From Phellopilus nigrolimitatus (Eukaryota > Basidiomycota > Agaricomycetes > Hymenochaetales > Hymenochaetaceae), in contig JAJOHG010000493.1 of the NCBI GenBank assembly GCA_021029095.1, positions 1-16,831 on the forward strand: a stretch of DNA of 16,831 nucleotides, given 5' to 3'. Under the pieces are notes generated by a model. The model did not search any database and had not been told where the DNA came from. It worked only from the letters and a program-made list of their open reading frames with translations. Both the position numbers and the translations under genes were made by a program. This document shows positions 8,710-16,831 of this stretch, piece by piece. How positions within the stretch are numbered: the first letter of the stretch is position 1; each line of letters opens with the position of its first letter.

Positions 8710-10654
8710 ATGAGCGGGATATCTGGCGAAGAGACGGCAAGGCCGTCGAGCGACGTGACGGTGCCCGCTACGCCCAGAGCTGAGGACGATACTACTAAGC
8801 ATCACAGAGGCGGCACGAGGGACTTCGGCTTCCTCCCAATCCCTGAGAGGCTGCAGTATGACTCGGCTCGCGCATTCAAGTTTACGACAGTTCTTAATAT
8901 CACCTTTGGCTTCGCGAGCACCTTTAGTAAGCAGCTTGGATTTGTACTGATAGTTTGCTGTGGATGTTTACTTATAACCTTTGTTCAGCCGTCGCAAACT
9001 TGTATTACTGCCAACCACTTCTATGTTCGTCAACCTCGACCGTGGTTGCATTAGATAAATTAACGTCTCTTCCTAGTACAATTTGCTGAATCTTTCAACG
9101 TGACTCACCAGGAAGTATCCAGGTTCGTCCATGCCTCTACTCTTCAAGATAAGCCTGAACGCTTATCTTAATTGAATGGGGTGTCAGAATACCTACACTT
9201 GTTCAAGCAGGGTAGGACTGGATTCCAAGTCGTCATTTAATATTTTCTTCTGAAGCTGTCCTGCCAGATATGCTTCCGGCCTCTTGCTTCTGTCGCCGCT
9301 CGGCGACCTGGTCCGGAGACGCCCTCTTCTCCTGCTTCTGGTCATCGTCTCCTGCTCTCTGACGATCGGGCTGGCCGTAACGAGCTCGCTAATTGTCTTT
9401 GAGGCGCTTACTTTCCTCGTCGGCGTGTTCACCGTGACGCCGCAGGTGCTCATCCCGCTCGCGGCAGACCTCGCGCCCCCGCACCGGCGCGCGTCCGCGA
9501 TCTCGATCGTGCTCTCCGGCCTGCTCTTCGGCGTGCTCCTCGCGCGCGTGCTCGCAGGCGTCGTCGCGGAGTTCACGACGTGGCGCGTCGTGTACTACAT
9601 GTCCGTCGGTGTGCAGCTCGGCATCGTCGCGCTGCTGTACGCGGTGCTCCCCGACTGGCCCGCGAAGAACGCGGGCGCGGGCGTGTCGTACGCCGGCATC
9701 CTGGCCAGCATGGCGAAGTATGCGGTCACGGAGCCCGTGCTGATCCAGGCGGGCATCATGCAGTTCTCCGCGAGCGCGTGCTTCTCCAACTTCTGGGTCA
9801 CGCTGACATTTTTGCTCGGCGGGCCACCGTACAACTATTCTACGCAAGTTGCACTGGCATGCTTGCTTGAAGGGAAAAAAGTGCTCATCTAGATGAATAA
9901 TTCAGGCTTGACATCGGGCTGTTCGGCCTTGTGGGCATGCTTGGTGTCTCGACGGGGCCTGTCGTTGGGCGGGTAATCGACCGGTTCGTGCCGTGGTACG
10001 CGACGCTCGTCGGGACGATCATCCAGATCATATTTCAGGCCGTGCAGACGGGCGGCGGCGGCGTTAACATCGCCGCGGTCGTCATCGCGTGCTTCGGCAT
10101 TGACGTCGGGCGGCAGATGCAGCAGGTATCGCTGACGACGGCGGTCTACAAGTAAGCTACCCTCGCGTTCGAGACAGGATCGCACCGGCTGAACGCGTTG
10201 TACAGTATATCGGACTCGTCGCGGGCACGGATGAACGCGGTCCTCATCATCTGGGTATGGAGATCACATTCGCCTCGCCTTCGTCTGAATTTTCACTTCT
10301 TTCTTCCAGATTTTCTTAGGCCAGGTGACGGGTACGGCCGTCGGCACGAAAATCTTCTTAGCTTTCGGGTGGCGCGCTGCCGCTGCTTTCTCAATGGGGC
10401 TTTACGCATTTCAGATCGGGATTCTCCTGCTGCGCGGCCCACACTGCGGGCGGTATACGTGGTTCGGGTACGAGGGTGGACGCGAGGCACGTAAGAAGGT
10501 CGTCGAGGAACGGAAGAAGCGAGCGCCGGGAGGGGAAGAGGGGGAGGAGTCTGATGAAAAGCGGGACGGGGACGGGGATGGAGATGTGAAATCTGCTGAA
10601 CCTGAGAGGAAGGCGGATATGGCTGACGTGCGTTCTTCAGCTGAGTTAGGCTAG
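8710..10654 (+). CDS. Major facilitator superfamily transporter, eight exons
   Basis: Predicted 512-residue, 12-helix membrane transporter. Exons are 8710-8926, 8989-9024, 9077-9122, 9188-9211, 9268-9843, 9906-10151, 10206-10254 and 10310-10654; all junctions keep phase. The N-terminal 55 or so residues are hydrophilic. ANLYYCQPLL (75-84) resembles the first-helix motif of bacterial YnfM/AraJ-type efflux permeases. GDLVRRR (120-126) sits at the loop 2-3 motif A position. Hydrophobic helices follow, including the paired ones from 270 on. The tail from about residue 456 is highly charged (EARKKVVEERKKR, then GDGDGDGD) and probably cytosolic. Intron 5 (9844-9905) uses a GC donor (GCAAGT), because a GT donor cannot give the right phase. 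For intron 6 the acceptor at 10205 and not the nearer one keeps the MFS frame. The substrate cannot be told. It is convergent with HEM13, 145 bp apart. Confidence 0.9.
9844..9905 (+). other. GC-AG intron in the MFS gene
   Basis: The donor reads TAC|GCAAGT and the acceptor ATTCAG|G. Using it gives NYST-LDIGLFGLVGMLG with correct phase. The nearest GT, four bases on, would put the next exon out of frame. GCAAGT is the classical context of the rare GC-AG introns. Confidence 0.8.
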
Positions 10655-10799
10655 TAGAAAGGTGGGATTGGGCGTATATTACAATGTACTTCATTTTGGA
10701 TAGCTATACATCGGAATGGGTAGTTAGCATTAGAAAACAACAATCACGACAAGCGCGACGGGACAGACAAAGACACAGCAATACAGTTCCCATTATAAT

Positions 10800-11852
10800 T
10801 TAAGCCCAGTCCCTGGGGTTCTTCAATATCTCGAGCAGCTTGTGCTCCTCCGTGTTCTCCTCCGTGCCCATGTCGCTCATGTACTCCCAGCGTGCGGTTT
10901 CCGGAAGGCTCATGAGGATGCTCTCGACGCGCGCACCGGGCGTCATCAGGCCGAACTTGGTCCCGCGGTCGTAGACGAGGTTGAATTCGACGTAGCGCCC
11001 GCGGCGCAAGAGTTGCCAGCGGCGCATGTGCTCGTCGAACGGCGTATCTATGCGCCGCGCGAGGACGGGCACGTACGACGGTACAAACGCGTCCCCGCAC
11101 GCGCGCACGAACGCGAAGATTTCGTCCGCCGTGCGCGGACGCGCCGCGCCATCGGGCAGCCGCGCGTGCGGCGCGGGAGAGAGGTCGTCGAAGAAGATGC
11201 CGCCAACGCCGCGCCTCTCTCCGCGGTGCACGATGAGGAAGTACTCGTCGCACCATGCTTTGAAGGCCGGGTGCAGCGCCGCGCCGTGCGGCGCGCACGC
11301 GGCCTTGAGCGTGCCGTGGAAGTGGCGCGCGTCCTCCTCGAAGAAGTACGAAGGAGTGAGGTCCGCGCCGCCGCCGAACCACCACGCGAGGGGCGGAGCG
11401 GCGGCAGATCCTTCTTCGGACGCGAGCGCGTCGGGGTTTTCGAGCTCGAAGTAGCGGTAGTTGGCGTGCACGGTGGGCGCGGAGGGGTTGCGGGGGTGGA
11501 TGACGAGGCTGATGCCGGCGGCGAAGAAGGGGAGACTGCGCGGGTCGGCGGGGTCGAACGGGATGGACGCGTGGTCGGCGACCATCTGGCGGATGGCGGC
11601 GGGCGGGAGCATGCCGTACACGATGGAGATGTTGACGCCGGCCTTCTCGAGGACGGATTGGGAGAGGGCAGAGGGCGCGGCGAAGACGCAGGAGGTGCCC
11701 TGGCCGCCCTGCGGGCGGACCCAGGCGTCGCGCTTGAACTTGGGCGCGTCCGGGTCGAGCGCCTCGAGGGCGCTGACGATGGAGTCCTGCAGCGAGAGGA
11801 TGTACTCGGACATACGGTCGCGCATGGGCTTGGGGTCGGCGGAGACGGACAT
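10800..11852 (-). CDS. HEM13: Oxygen-dependent coproporphyrinogen III oxidase
   Basis: Converts coproporphyrinogen III to protoporphyrinogen IX by two oxidative decarboxylations in haem biosynthesis, using O2. The 350-residue protein is encoded by one exon. Family landmarks in order: WVRPQGGQGTSCVF (44-57), WWFGGGADLTPSY (157-169), the family signature from K198 to D222 (KAWCDEYFLIVHR, then RRGVGGIFFD), RRGRYVEFNLVYDRGTKFGL (283-302), SLPETARWEY (315-324), and the usual end ILKNPRDWA. Length fits yeast Hem13 (about 328). No mitochondrial presequence is visible, so a cytosolic location as in yeast is likely. The start at 11852 places the conserved N-terminal helix normally. The exon is very GC-rich. 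The gene is convergent with the MFS gene and divergent from the pseudogene at 12604. Confidence 0.96.
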   Translation of the reverse strand: MSVSADPKPMRDRMSEYILSLQDSIVSALEALDPDAPKFKRDAWVRPQGGQGTSCVFAAPSALSQSVLEKAGVNISIVYGMLPPAAIRQMVADHASIPFDPADPRSLPFFAAGISLVIHPRNPSAPTVHANYRYFELENPDALASEEGSAAAPPLAWWFGGGADLTPSYFFEEDARHFHGTLKAACAPHGAALHPAFKAWCDEYFLIVHRGERRGVGGIFFDDLSPAPHARLPDGAARPRTADEIFAFVRACGDAFVPSYVPVLARRIDTPFDEHMRRWQLLRRGRYVEFNLVYDRGTKFGLMTPGARVESILMSLPETARWEYMSDMGTEENTEEHKLLEILKNPRDWA

Positions 11853-12603
11853 GGTCGTCGTCGGGGACGTACGCTCGCTGGACTGAGAACGTCGACGGCC
11901 TAAGTTTACTGATTGTTTCGAGCGTCGGCGAGGGCGCGAGCGCCGAGAACTGCCGAGCTCAATCCGGCTCTTTCCTCACACCTATCTTTATATTTTATCT
12001 CCATCATTACTTGGCCAAATATTCTGGTCTTTTGAAAAAAAATATATACGGAGTACTATGGACAAGCAATACCATGAAGAGTGAGCAAAGAAAGGGAAAT
12101 ACTGAGATATGTGGCTCGGTGCGACTGTGTAACCAACCACACCGGTTCACCTCACTTTTGAGCGCCTGTAGTACTCATATATACTCTCGTGTAACAACAT
12201 TTGGTATCAAGTCTGTCCTCATCCTCTCCTGACCATCTGCCGTGACTAACATCGTCTCATTTCACAACTGTGCCGGCGAGGCATTCCGCAAGGATTCGTC
12301 CCGCGTCATCTTCCAAGATGCTCGCAAGGTTAACTATTGATACTAACACCATGCTCAACTCGCAAGCTGCCTTCATGTTTGTGCATTGGTCGCTGAGAGC
12401 GGCGAACGAATGCTTTTTCTGACCGAATCAACATGGCAGTTTTGATAATAGTTTTGTTCAGAGCAGAGTCAGGAAGAGATCCACTGACTCGGATTCGTCA
12501 GAGAGAAAATGCACGTGGATGCTCGAGTCGCGCGATTCCCTTATGTAATACTAATAGCAACACGTGTGCCACCCATCTCCTCGATCCTTGCTCGTCAGCG
12601 ACC
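11853..12603. promoter_or_regulatory. HEM13 upstream region and pseudogene 5' flank
   Basis: The first 150 bp are the GC-rich leader side of HEM13. An AT-rich block (aaaaaaaatatata, 12038-12051) lies about 190 bp upstream of the HEM13 start and could be a core-promoter or nucleosome-free element, but this is inferred. From 12428 on, the sequence aligns with the 5' flank of the other TPR-F-box copies (atggcagttttga at 12433). Between about 12060 and 12427 I see nothing recognisable. Confidence 0.4.
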
Positions 12604-14431
12604 ATGTCACGGAATGAGACCTTCAAGGAAGGCTTAGAATGTTTCAGGCAGGGAAAGTATAAGGAAGCCTTAATCAAATTCGATGAGGTTCGTGTCACAT
12701 CCGTCGACTATTGAATTGTATCTGACGCGGTTGAACAGGCGATACTAGAATATAGCAAAGAACAGTTTGTTCATGTCCCCAGGGCAGATTTGTTCAAGGA
12801 GCTAGGCCGACCAGCTCCGGGGCCGACCAGCTCCGGGCTTATGGGAGGTTGTCCGATCTCTCCGATTGTCCAGTGTCTTTTTCCTTAAACCTTTATCTCG
12901 CAGCGATACACACGACCAGCGCGTCTTTTCCCTCAAATAACAAATTTAGAAGCTTCACTGAAAATGGCGGAACTTGCCCTAGAGCGACTAAATGACTCGT
13001 ACGAGAAGAGGCGTGTTGAACTCGATGCTCTGAAACAACAGGCGCTCAAAAACTTAGAACCTCCACCCTGCTTCTTTAAAATACCAGCCAATATATGCGG
13101 CAATATATTTGTTCTTGTAACAGAAGAAAGCGGCGCGGATACGCTCGCGCTCACGCATGTCTGCCGAGGCTGGCGGGAAATCATTCTTAACAAGCCCTCG
13201 CTATGGCGGCGACTGGTACTCACACAAAGGACGAGGGACGAGAAGGTCGATGCGTGGCTGCAACGGTCCAAGGGAACTCTCACGAGCCTGGAAATCCGTA
13301 AAGGTTTCGATTTCGATGGGCGGCCGTACATTTTGCGCTATGCGGCAAAGTGTTTCTGGGCGAAACTCGAGAGCCTGAAAATGCACTTACCCCGTGAGAT
13401 TAGGCTACTCAGTCTTGTTCTTCCCTCTGGCGCGCCTGCTCAGCTTCAGCTGCAGGCGCTCGAAGTGGACTTCTCGGATGAACGCGTGCGCTGGTTCAAT
13501 GTCAATGGGAATCCCTTTAGAGATCTAGATTGACGCGCTTATCTTCGCTTATATTGCGGAATGCTGGTCGGATCGGTGCATCATGGAAGAGCCTTCTCCC
13601 TTGTACAGCCTGACGACTCTCGACATCCAAAAATGCACAATCGCGGCCTGGGATATTCTCTCAGTGCTTGTGCAAAATCCTCTTCTCGAGACACTCACCC
13701 TCGTTTCGGGTTACACGCTTGCAGGAAATCCGATTGGAATCACCGAGCCCGTTGAACTCTTCCACCTCCGCTACCTCCGTCCTCGTCGTCCCCGGGAGCA
13801 CCGATGTATACTTCGCTGTCTCCGCTTCCCGAATCTCGAGTCACTCAGCATAGGAAATGCAGGGTCCCGGGCCGAAGACAGGCGCTACCTCGACGTATTA
13901 CTGGAGCAATCCCTGCCGCACCTCATGGAACTGAAATTTACTAGCTGCAGTCTCGAGCGCCCAGTCGTACTTATATCGCTCCTTCAATCGTCACTCAAGT
14001 TAGAACGCTTTTCTTTCCAAGGGTGCTTAGAGGTAGAAGCAGTCACATTATCCTTAAGGCGTTGGCGGAGCCAGTTCCAGGTCCCTCTTCCCAAGAAAGG
14101 TCGGAGACAAGTATGCGGCCGATCTGCTGTCCGCGCTTGCAACATCTAGACTTCAAGAAATCCATTCATCTAAAAGCGAAGCCCATCATGCGTCTTGTCG
14201 AGGCGCACCTTCCACCTGCGGACGTGCCGTCGGAAGGAAATTCAGGCGCAGACCCGTCTTCTACATTTGCGGCGATACAACCTCCACCGCTTCTGCTCCC
14301 GATACAGACGCTGATTCTCGACAAGTGCGAGGCATTTCGACCCAAAGGCGCTGCCTTGGTTGCAGGAGAAGGTACCGCAGGTCAGCTTTCAGAGGACGAA
14401 GCGCAAGAAAGCGAAGGGACGAATGTGGTAA
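12604..14431 (+). pseudogene. TPR-F-box-LRR pseudogene, full length, many frameshifts
   Basis: Homologous to the gene at 5037-6868 from the start codon to the end, with the same three-exon plan: exons 12604-12687, 12739-12847 and 12904-14431. Lesions seen by alignment are: exon 2 is 23 bases short, with a 16-bp tandem duplication replacing the end of the TPR; one base lost near 13530, giving an immediate stop (FRDLD*); one base gained near 13790 and one lost near 13812, which compensate; one base lost near 14046; one base gained near 14337. The original frame would have ended KGRMW at 14431. The longest intact piece (12964-13533) still encodes the F-box and first LRRs, so a short F-box protein starting at 12964 cannot be excluded. 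It is closer to the copy at 16239 than to the intact gene. Confidence 0.9.
12805..12836. repeat. Perfect 16-bp tandem duplication in pseudogene exon 2
   Basis: ggccgaccagctccgg is repeated head to tail (12805-12820, 12821-12836). It sits where the intact gene encodes the second TPR helix pair and marks the exon 2 lesion. Confidence 0.95.
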
Positions 14432-14476
14432 TTTGGTTAGCAAACTCTGCTGTTGTGCCTACGCTTCTGGAGCACA

Positions 14477-15137
14477 TACAGTATACTACACCTCCTTTTG
14501 ACACCCAATTGATTATTGCCCTTCTTTACCACACATGGCCGCTTTTTTTCAAAACTAAATTATAGAATGAATGCTAGTTATGCCAGGAGCACTCTGCGAA
14601 ATTACTGGGATTTTCTGTTTACAGAGTAAAATAAAATAAAAGGTTCACGAAAACAGGCTTTTGTCACGTCCGCAGGTCCTTTTGACACCTGTGACGCCGT
14701 TACAGATGGCGCGTCAAGAGACCGATTTCGCTGACGACGCGCGTCGGAAGATCTGCCAGGGTCACGCTCAGACACAAACTCAGCAGTTTCTTGTGTACCC
14801 TGCTCTCTGTTTTTCCATTGATAACTTAACTTAAAAGGGCGTTTGAAGCCCTTCTTATGCTGCATATTTCTGTATAATTTTAGGACAGTCGGCAATATCA
14901 AATAATTAATATTACAGATTTTGATTGCATTATGTCGAAAAAATGCTGATTTTTGGTACATATTCTGCTCTCAAGAATGAACAGATAGAGATTTTATTCT
15001 CTAAATACATACAGGGGTAGGATGACCTTGAGTGAACATGCATTATAAATTTCAGGCAGAAAATATCGAAATTAGAAGAGAAAAATGTGGGGTGTCAAAA
15101 GGACTAGTGGTGTCAAAAGGAGGTGTAGTATACTGTA
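14477..15137. mobile_element. Non-autonomous Tc1/mariner-like element (MITE), about 657 bp
   Basis: The 29 bases at 14477-14505 are the exact reverse complement of 15109-15137. Both ends read TA-CAGTATACTACACCTCC inward, that is a TA target duplication followed by a 27-bp terminal repeat starting CAGT, the pattern of Tc1/mariner elements. The inner part of the repeat (ccttttgacacc) recurs at 14678-14690 and, inverted, at 15091-15102, giving subterminal repeats. The 600-bp interior encodes no recognisable transposase; the longest frame (14602-14961, minus) lacks any motif I know. It must have been mobilised by a transposase elsewhere. It inserted 46 bp after the end of the TPR-F-box pseudogene. 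Confidence 0.85.
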
Positions 15138-15197
15138 GGGCCGAACGATGAATTAAAGGTTTGCCATGGCAAGAGCCTACACATGCTCCCATTTCCA

Positions 15198-15778
15198 CTT
15201 GTACAGTACAAGTACAAACAATAACTGTTTTAAATATCATGTACTTTTTGCGAGCAGCGCCGCCACCCACTCACCCTCATTTTTAAGCCTTCCTCAGAAT
15301 CACCACCAGAACAGCTACAGCGAGCAGCGCCGACGCAATCAGCAGCACAGAGTCCAGTACGGGCTCCAGCGAATTTGTGATATGCGCACCGGACGTCAGC
15401 AGCGCCTTGAACATATCGGAGTTCTCAGCCGCCCGTCCCGCCTGAGACAAGAGGGAGTTGGTGCACGCGCAGCCCGAAATGGCTGGGATGCAGCGTATGC
15501 TGCGCAATCACCCCGTCCTTCACCTCCCGCACATGTGTGTCACCCGCGCCACTGATCACGCAGGCTGCGCGCAAATGTCACACCGAGGTCGCGCTCTGCG
15601 ACGCCGAGCACGAGCCCGTGCGGGTAGAGATGAACGGCCCGAGGGATGTTGAACATCGTGCGTAAAGGCAGCGCACGCCGGTAAGGTGCGATAAGCGCGT
15701 GTGCGGGATGGTAGTGCGGCACAAGGATGATGGTGAACGGATACGCGCAGTGTTGCATCGGCGTGTCGGCCAACGGGT
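15198..15778 (-). pseudogene. TRP4: TRP4 pseudogene, 3' two thirds
   Basis: Reverse-strand copy of TRP4 exon 2 plus 3' flank. It encodes YPFTIILVPHYHPAHALIAP followed by RRALPLRTMFN, then GLVLGVAERDLGVTFARSLRD, then FGLRVHQL and NSLEPVLDSVLLIASALL. Lesions are: a deletion of about 66 bp near 15560 that removes the GLDEIS metal-binding motif; one extra base near 15436 (gggacgggcgg); a deletion of about 90 bp near 15287; and no exon 1. The homology reaches about 40 bp beyond the stop, so it is a genomic duplicate. It keeps the two Arg-containing positions and the Asn that the open TRP4 at 7258 has lost, so it descends from a more typical enzyme. On its upstream side it joins the repeat at 15780 abruptly. 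Confidence 0.88.
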
Positions 15779-15779
15779 G

Positions 15780-15932
15780 TGAAGAAGGTCATGGCGACTG
15801 TGCGTGATTGCAACCACCTCGTTCAAACTAAACCACAAGCCACAAGTTTGCTTTCTTTCCGCAATGGATTGTGCCAAGTTGGGTCTTGCACATTGCAGTG
15901 CCGGCCATAGGATTGCAACAGCTTACATGTAC
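15780..15932 (+). repeat. F-box promoter segment (copy 3, partial)
   Basis: Aligns with about 4605-4790 (reverse strand) and with about 570-710. Blocks such as tttgctttctttccgca, gtcttgcacattgcagtg and ttgcaacagcttacatgta are shared. It lacks the F-box coding start. It lies exactly between the TRP4 pseudogene and the promoter of the third TPR-F-box copy, where exon 1 of TRP4 would be expected. Confidence 0.85.
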
Positions 15933-15935
15933 TTG

Positions 15936-16238
15936 CTATCCATTCGTACAGACAAACCTTAAGTCACAGACCCGGTTAGCTCCAAGCTGTTGATTGTCAA
16001 AACTCGAAGTGTTCTTCTTGGCCTTCCCAGTCACGACCGTGAAACATGGCAGTTTTGAGCGTAGTTTCGGTCCAGAGCAGCCAGGAAGATACAGTATGCA
16101 AACGGGGAGAAAGTGCACGTGAATGCCATTCCGCGTCGAGTTGCGTCACGCCGCTGAGCCGATTTCCTTTTGTAGTAGCAGCGTACCACGAAAAGGAACA
16201 CGGGGAATCCATCTCCGTAAGCTTGTTCCCTAACAACC
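15936..16238 (+). promoter_or_regulatory. Duplicated upstream region of the third TPR-F-box copy
   Basis: Homologous to 6869-7215 read on the reverse strand, beginning at ctatccattcgtaca and continuing through accgtgaaacatggcagttttgag. The conserved ATG at 16046 opens a frame that passes out of phase over the TPR start, unlike in the other two copies, which argues that this stretch is untranslated leader. Confidence 0.6.
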
Positions 16239-16831
16239 ATGTCATGGAATGATACCTTTGAGCGAGGCTTGAACTTGTTCAGACAGGGAAAGTATGAGGA
16301 GGCCTTAATCGAATTCAATGAGGTCCGTGTTCACATCTGTCGATTACGGTGAGCCGGATCTCACCATGGTTGAACAGGCAATACTAGAAAATAGCAAAGA
16401 AAAGTCTGTTTATGACTCCAGGGCAGATTTTTTCGAGGAACTGGACCGACCAGTAGATGCGCCGGACGGACTCCAAGACGGTCATAGATCTCGCGCCGGG
16501 TTTATGGGAGGTTGTACGATTTCTCCGTTTGCCCAGTGTCTTTGACTTAACCCTTTATCTCGCAGAGATACACACGATCAGCGCGTCTTTTTATTCAAAT
16601 AAAGCAGCCTGAAGCTTCACTAAAAATGGCGGGACTTGCCCTAGAGCGACTAAAGGGCTCGGACGAGAAGAGGCGCTTCGAGTTCGATGCTCTGAAACAA
16701 CAGGCGCTCAAAGACTTAGAACCTCCACCCTGCTTCTTCTCCGAAATACCAACCGAGATCTGTAGCGATATATTTGTCTTTGTAGCAGATGAAAGCAGCG
16801 CAGACACGCTCGCGCTCACGCATGTCTGCCG
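16239..16831 (+). pseudogene. Third TPR-F-box copy, exon 2 frameshift, cut by window end
   Basis: Exons are 16239-16322 (MSWNDTFERGLNLFRQGKYE...), 16378-16510 and 16566 to beyond the window. Exon 2 has one extra base near 16465 compared with the intact gene (133 against 132 nt). The frame there changes to DGLQDGHRSRAGF instead of a TPR helix, and joining to exon 3 gives a stop (GCC TGA) after about 15 codons. Exon 3 itself is clean in the expected frame: RYTRSARLFIQIKQPEASLK, a leucine-rich helix, CFFSEIPTEICSDIFVFVAD (F-box) and ALTHVCR at the edge. It is probably a young pseudogene, or a gene that now starts at the ATG at 16626 without its TPR. The rest lies outside the window. Confidence 0.75.

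Noticed and set aside
9389..9847. Minus-strand frames opposite MFS exon 5
   Set aside because: Arg/His/Asp/Glu-rich antisense of a GC-rich membrane protein exon; no independent support.
10842..11903. Long open frame (353 codons) on the plus strand opposite HEM13
   Set aside because: It is a shadow of the very GC-rich HEM13 exon: Arg-, Gly-, Ala- and Val-rich, with no domain, and the opposite strand carries all the enzyme's signatures.
12336..12360. Possible TRP4 start remnant (atgctcaactcgcaagctg)
   Set aside because: It resembles the TRP4 start (ctcaactcacag) over about 15 bases only, in the orientation opposite to that expected for a duplicated divergent pair, and without any following homology.
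14602..14961. Minus-strand frame inside the MITE as a transposase
   Set aside because: 119 residues with no DDE, helix-turn-helix or CENP-B-like motif that I can recognise; too short for a Tc1/mariner transposase.
1..16831. CRISPR array, tRNA or rRNA genes, bacterial operon signals
   Set aside because: No regularly spaced repeats, no cloverleaf or rRNA sequence that I could recognise, and the introns mark the DNA as eukaryotic.

Overview
This window looks like nuclear DNA of a filamentous fungus, most likely a basidiomycete (Agaricomycetes type). The evidence is short GT-AG introns of about 50-65 nt, GC-rich coding exons in AT-richer flanks, an intronless coproporphyrinogen oxidase, and proteins of basidiomycete style: F-box proteins with TPR or LRR regions and a fungal-length TRP4. 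I cannot name the species.

Layout. Positions 1-1180 hold rearranged remnants: one arm of a perfect 60-bp inverted repeat at the window edge, a duplicated promoter plus 5' end of an F-box gene, and a broken reading frame. Positions 1470-1911 hold a degenerate 126-bp duplication and a doubtful small spliced ORF. Positions 2493-2800 are a decayed TRP4 fragment. Positions 2844-4527 (-) are an F-box/LRR-like gene of four or five exons. Positions 5037-6868 (-) are the one intact TPR-F-box-LRR gene, with the architecture of yeast Dia2 and fission yeast Pof3. It is divergent from TRP4 (7258-8411, +), an anthranilate phosphoribosyltransferase gene that is open but altered at several normally conserved active-site positions. 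The conserved core follows: an eight-exon MFS transporter (8710-10654, +) convergent with HEM13 (10800-11852, -). The right third is again decayed: a full-length TPR-F-box pseudogene (12604-14431, +), a 0.66-kb Tc1/mariner-like non-autonomous element (14477-15137), a TRP4 pseudogene (15198-15778, -), a third copy of the F-box promoter repeat (15780-15932), and a third TPR-F-box copy (16239 to the window end, +) with a frameshift in exon 2.

Taken together, the divergent pair 'TPR-F-box / TRP4' exists at 5037-8411 and again, inverted and broken, at 15198-16831, on either side of the MFS/HEM13 core. With the extra pieces at 328-890, 2493-2800, 4398-4978 and 12604-14431, the window records repeated segmental duplication and decay of two F-box families and of a tryptophan-biosynthesis gene. 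I found no new molecular system. The most unusual signals are the altered TRP4 active site, the mosaic inverted modules and the MITE. All homology statements come from reading and aligning by eye; nothing was searched.
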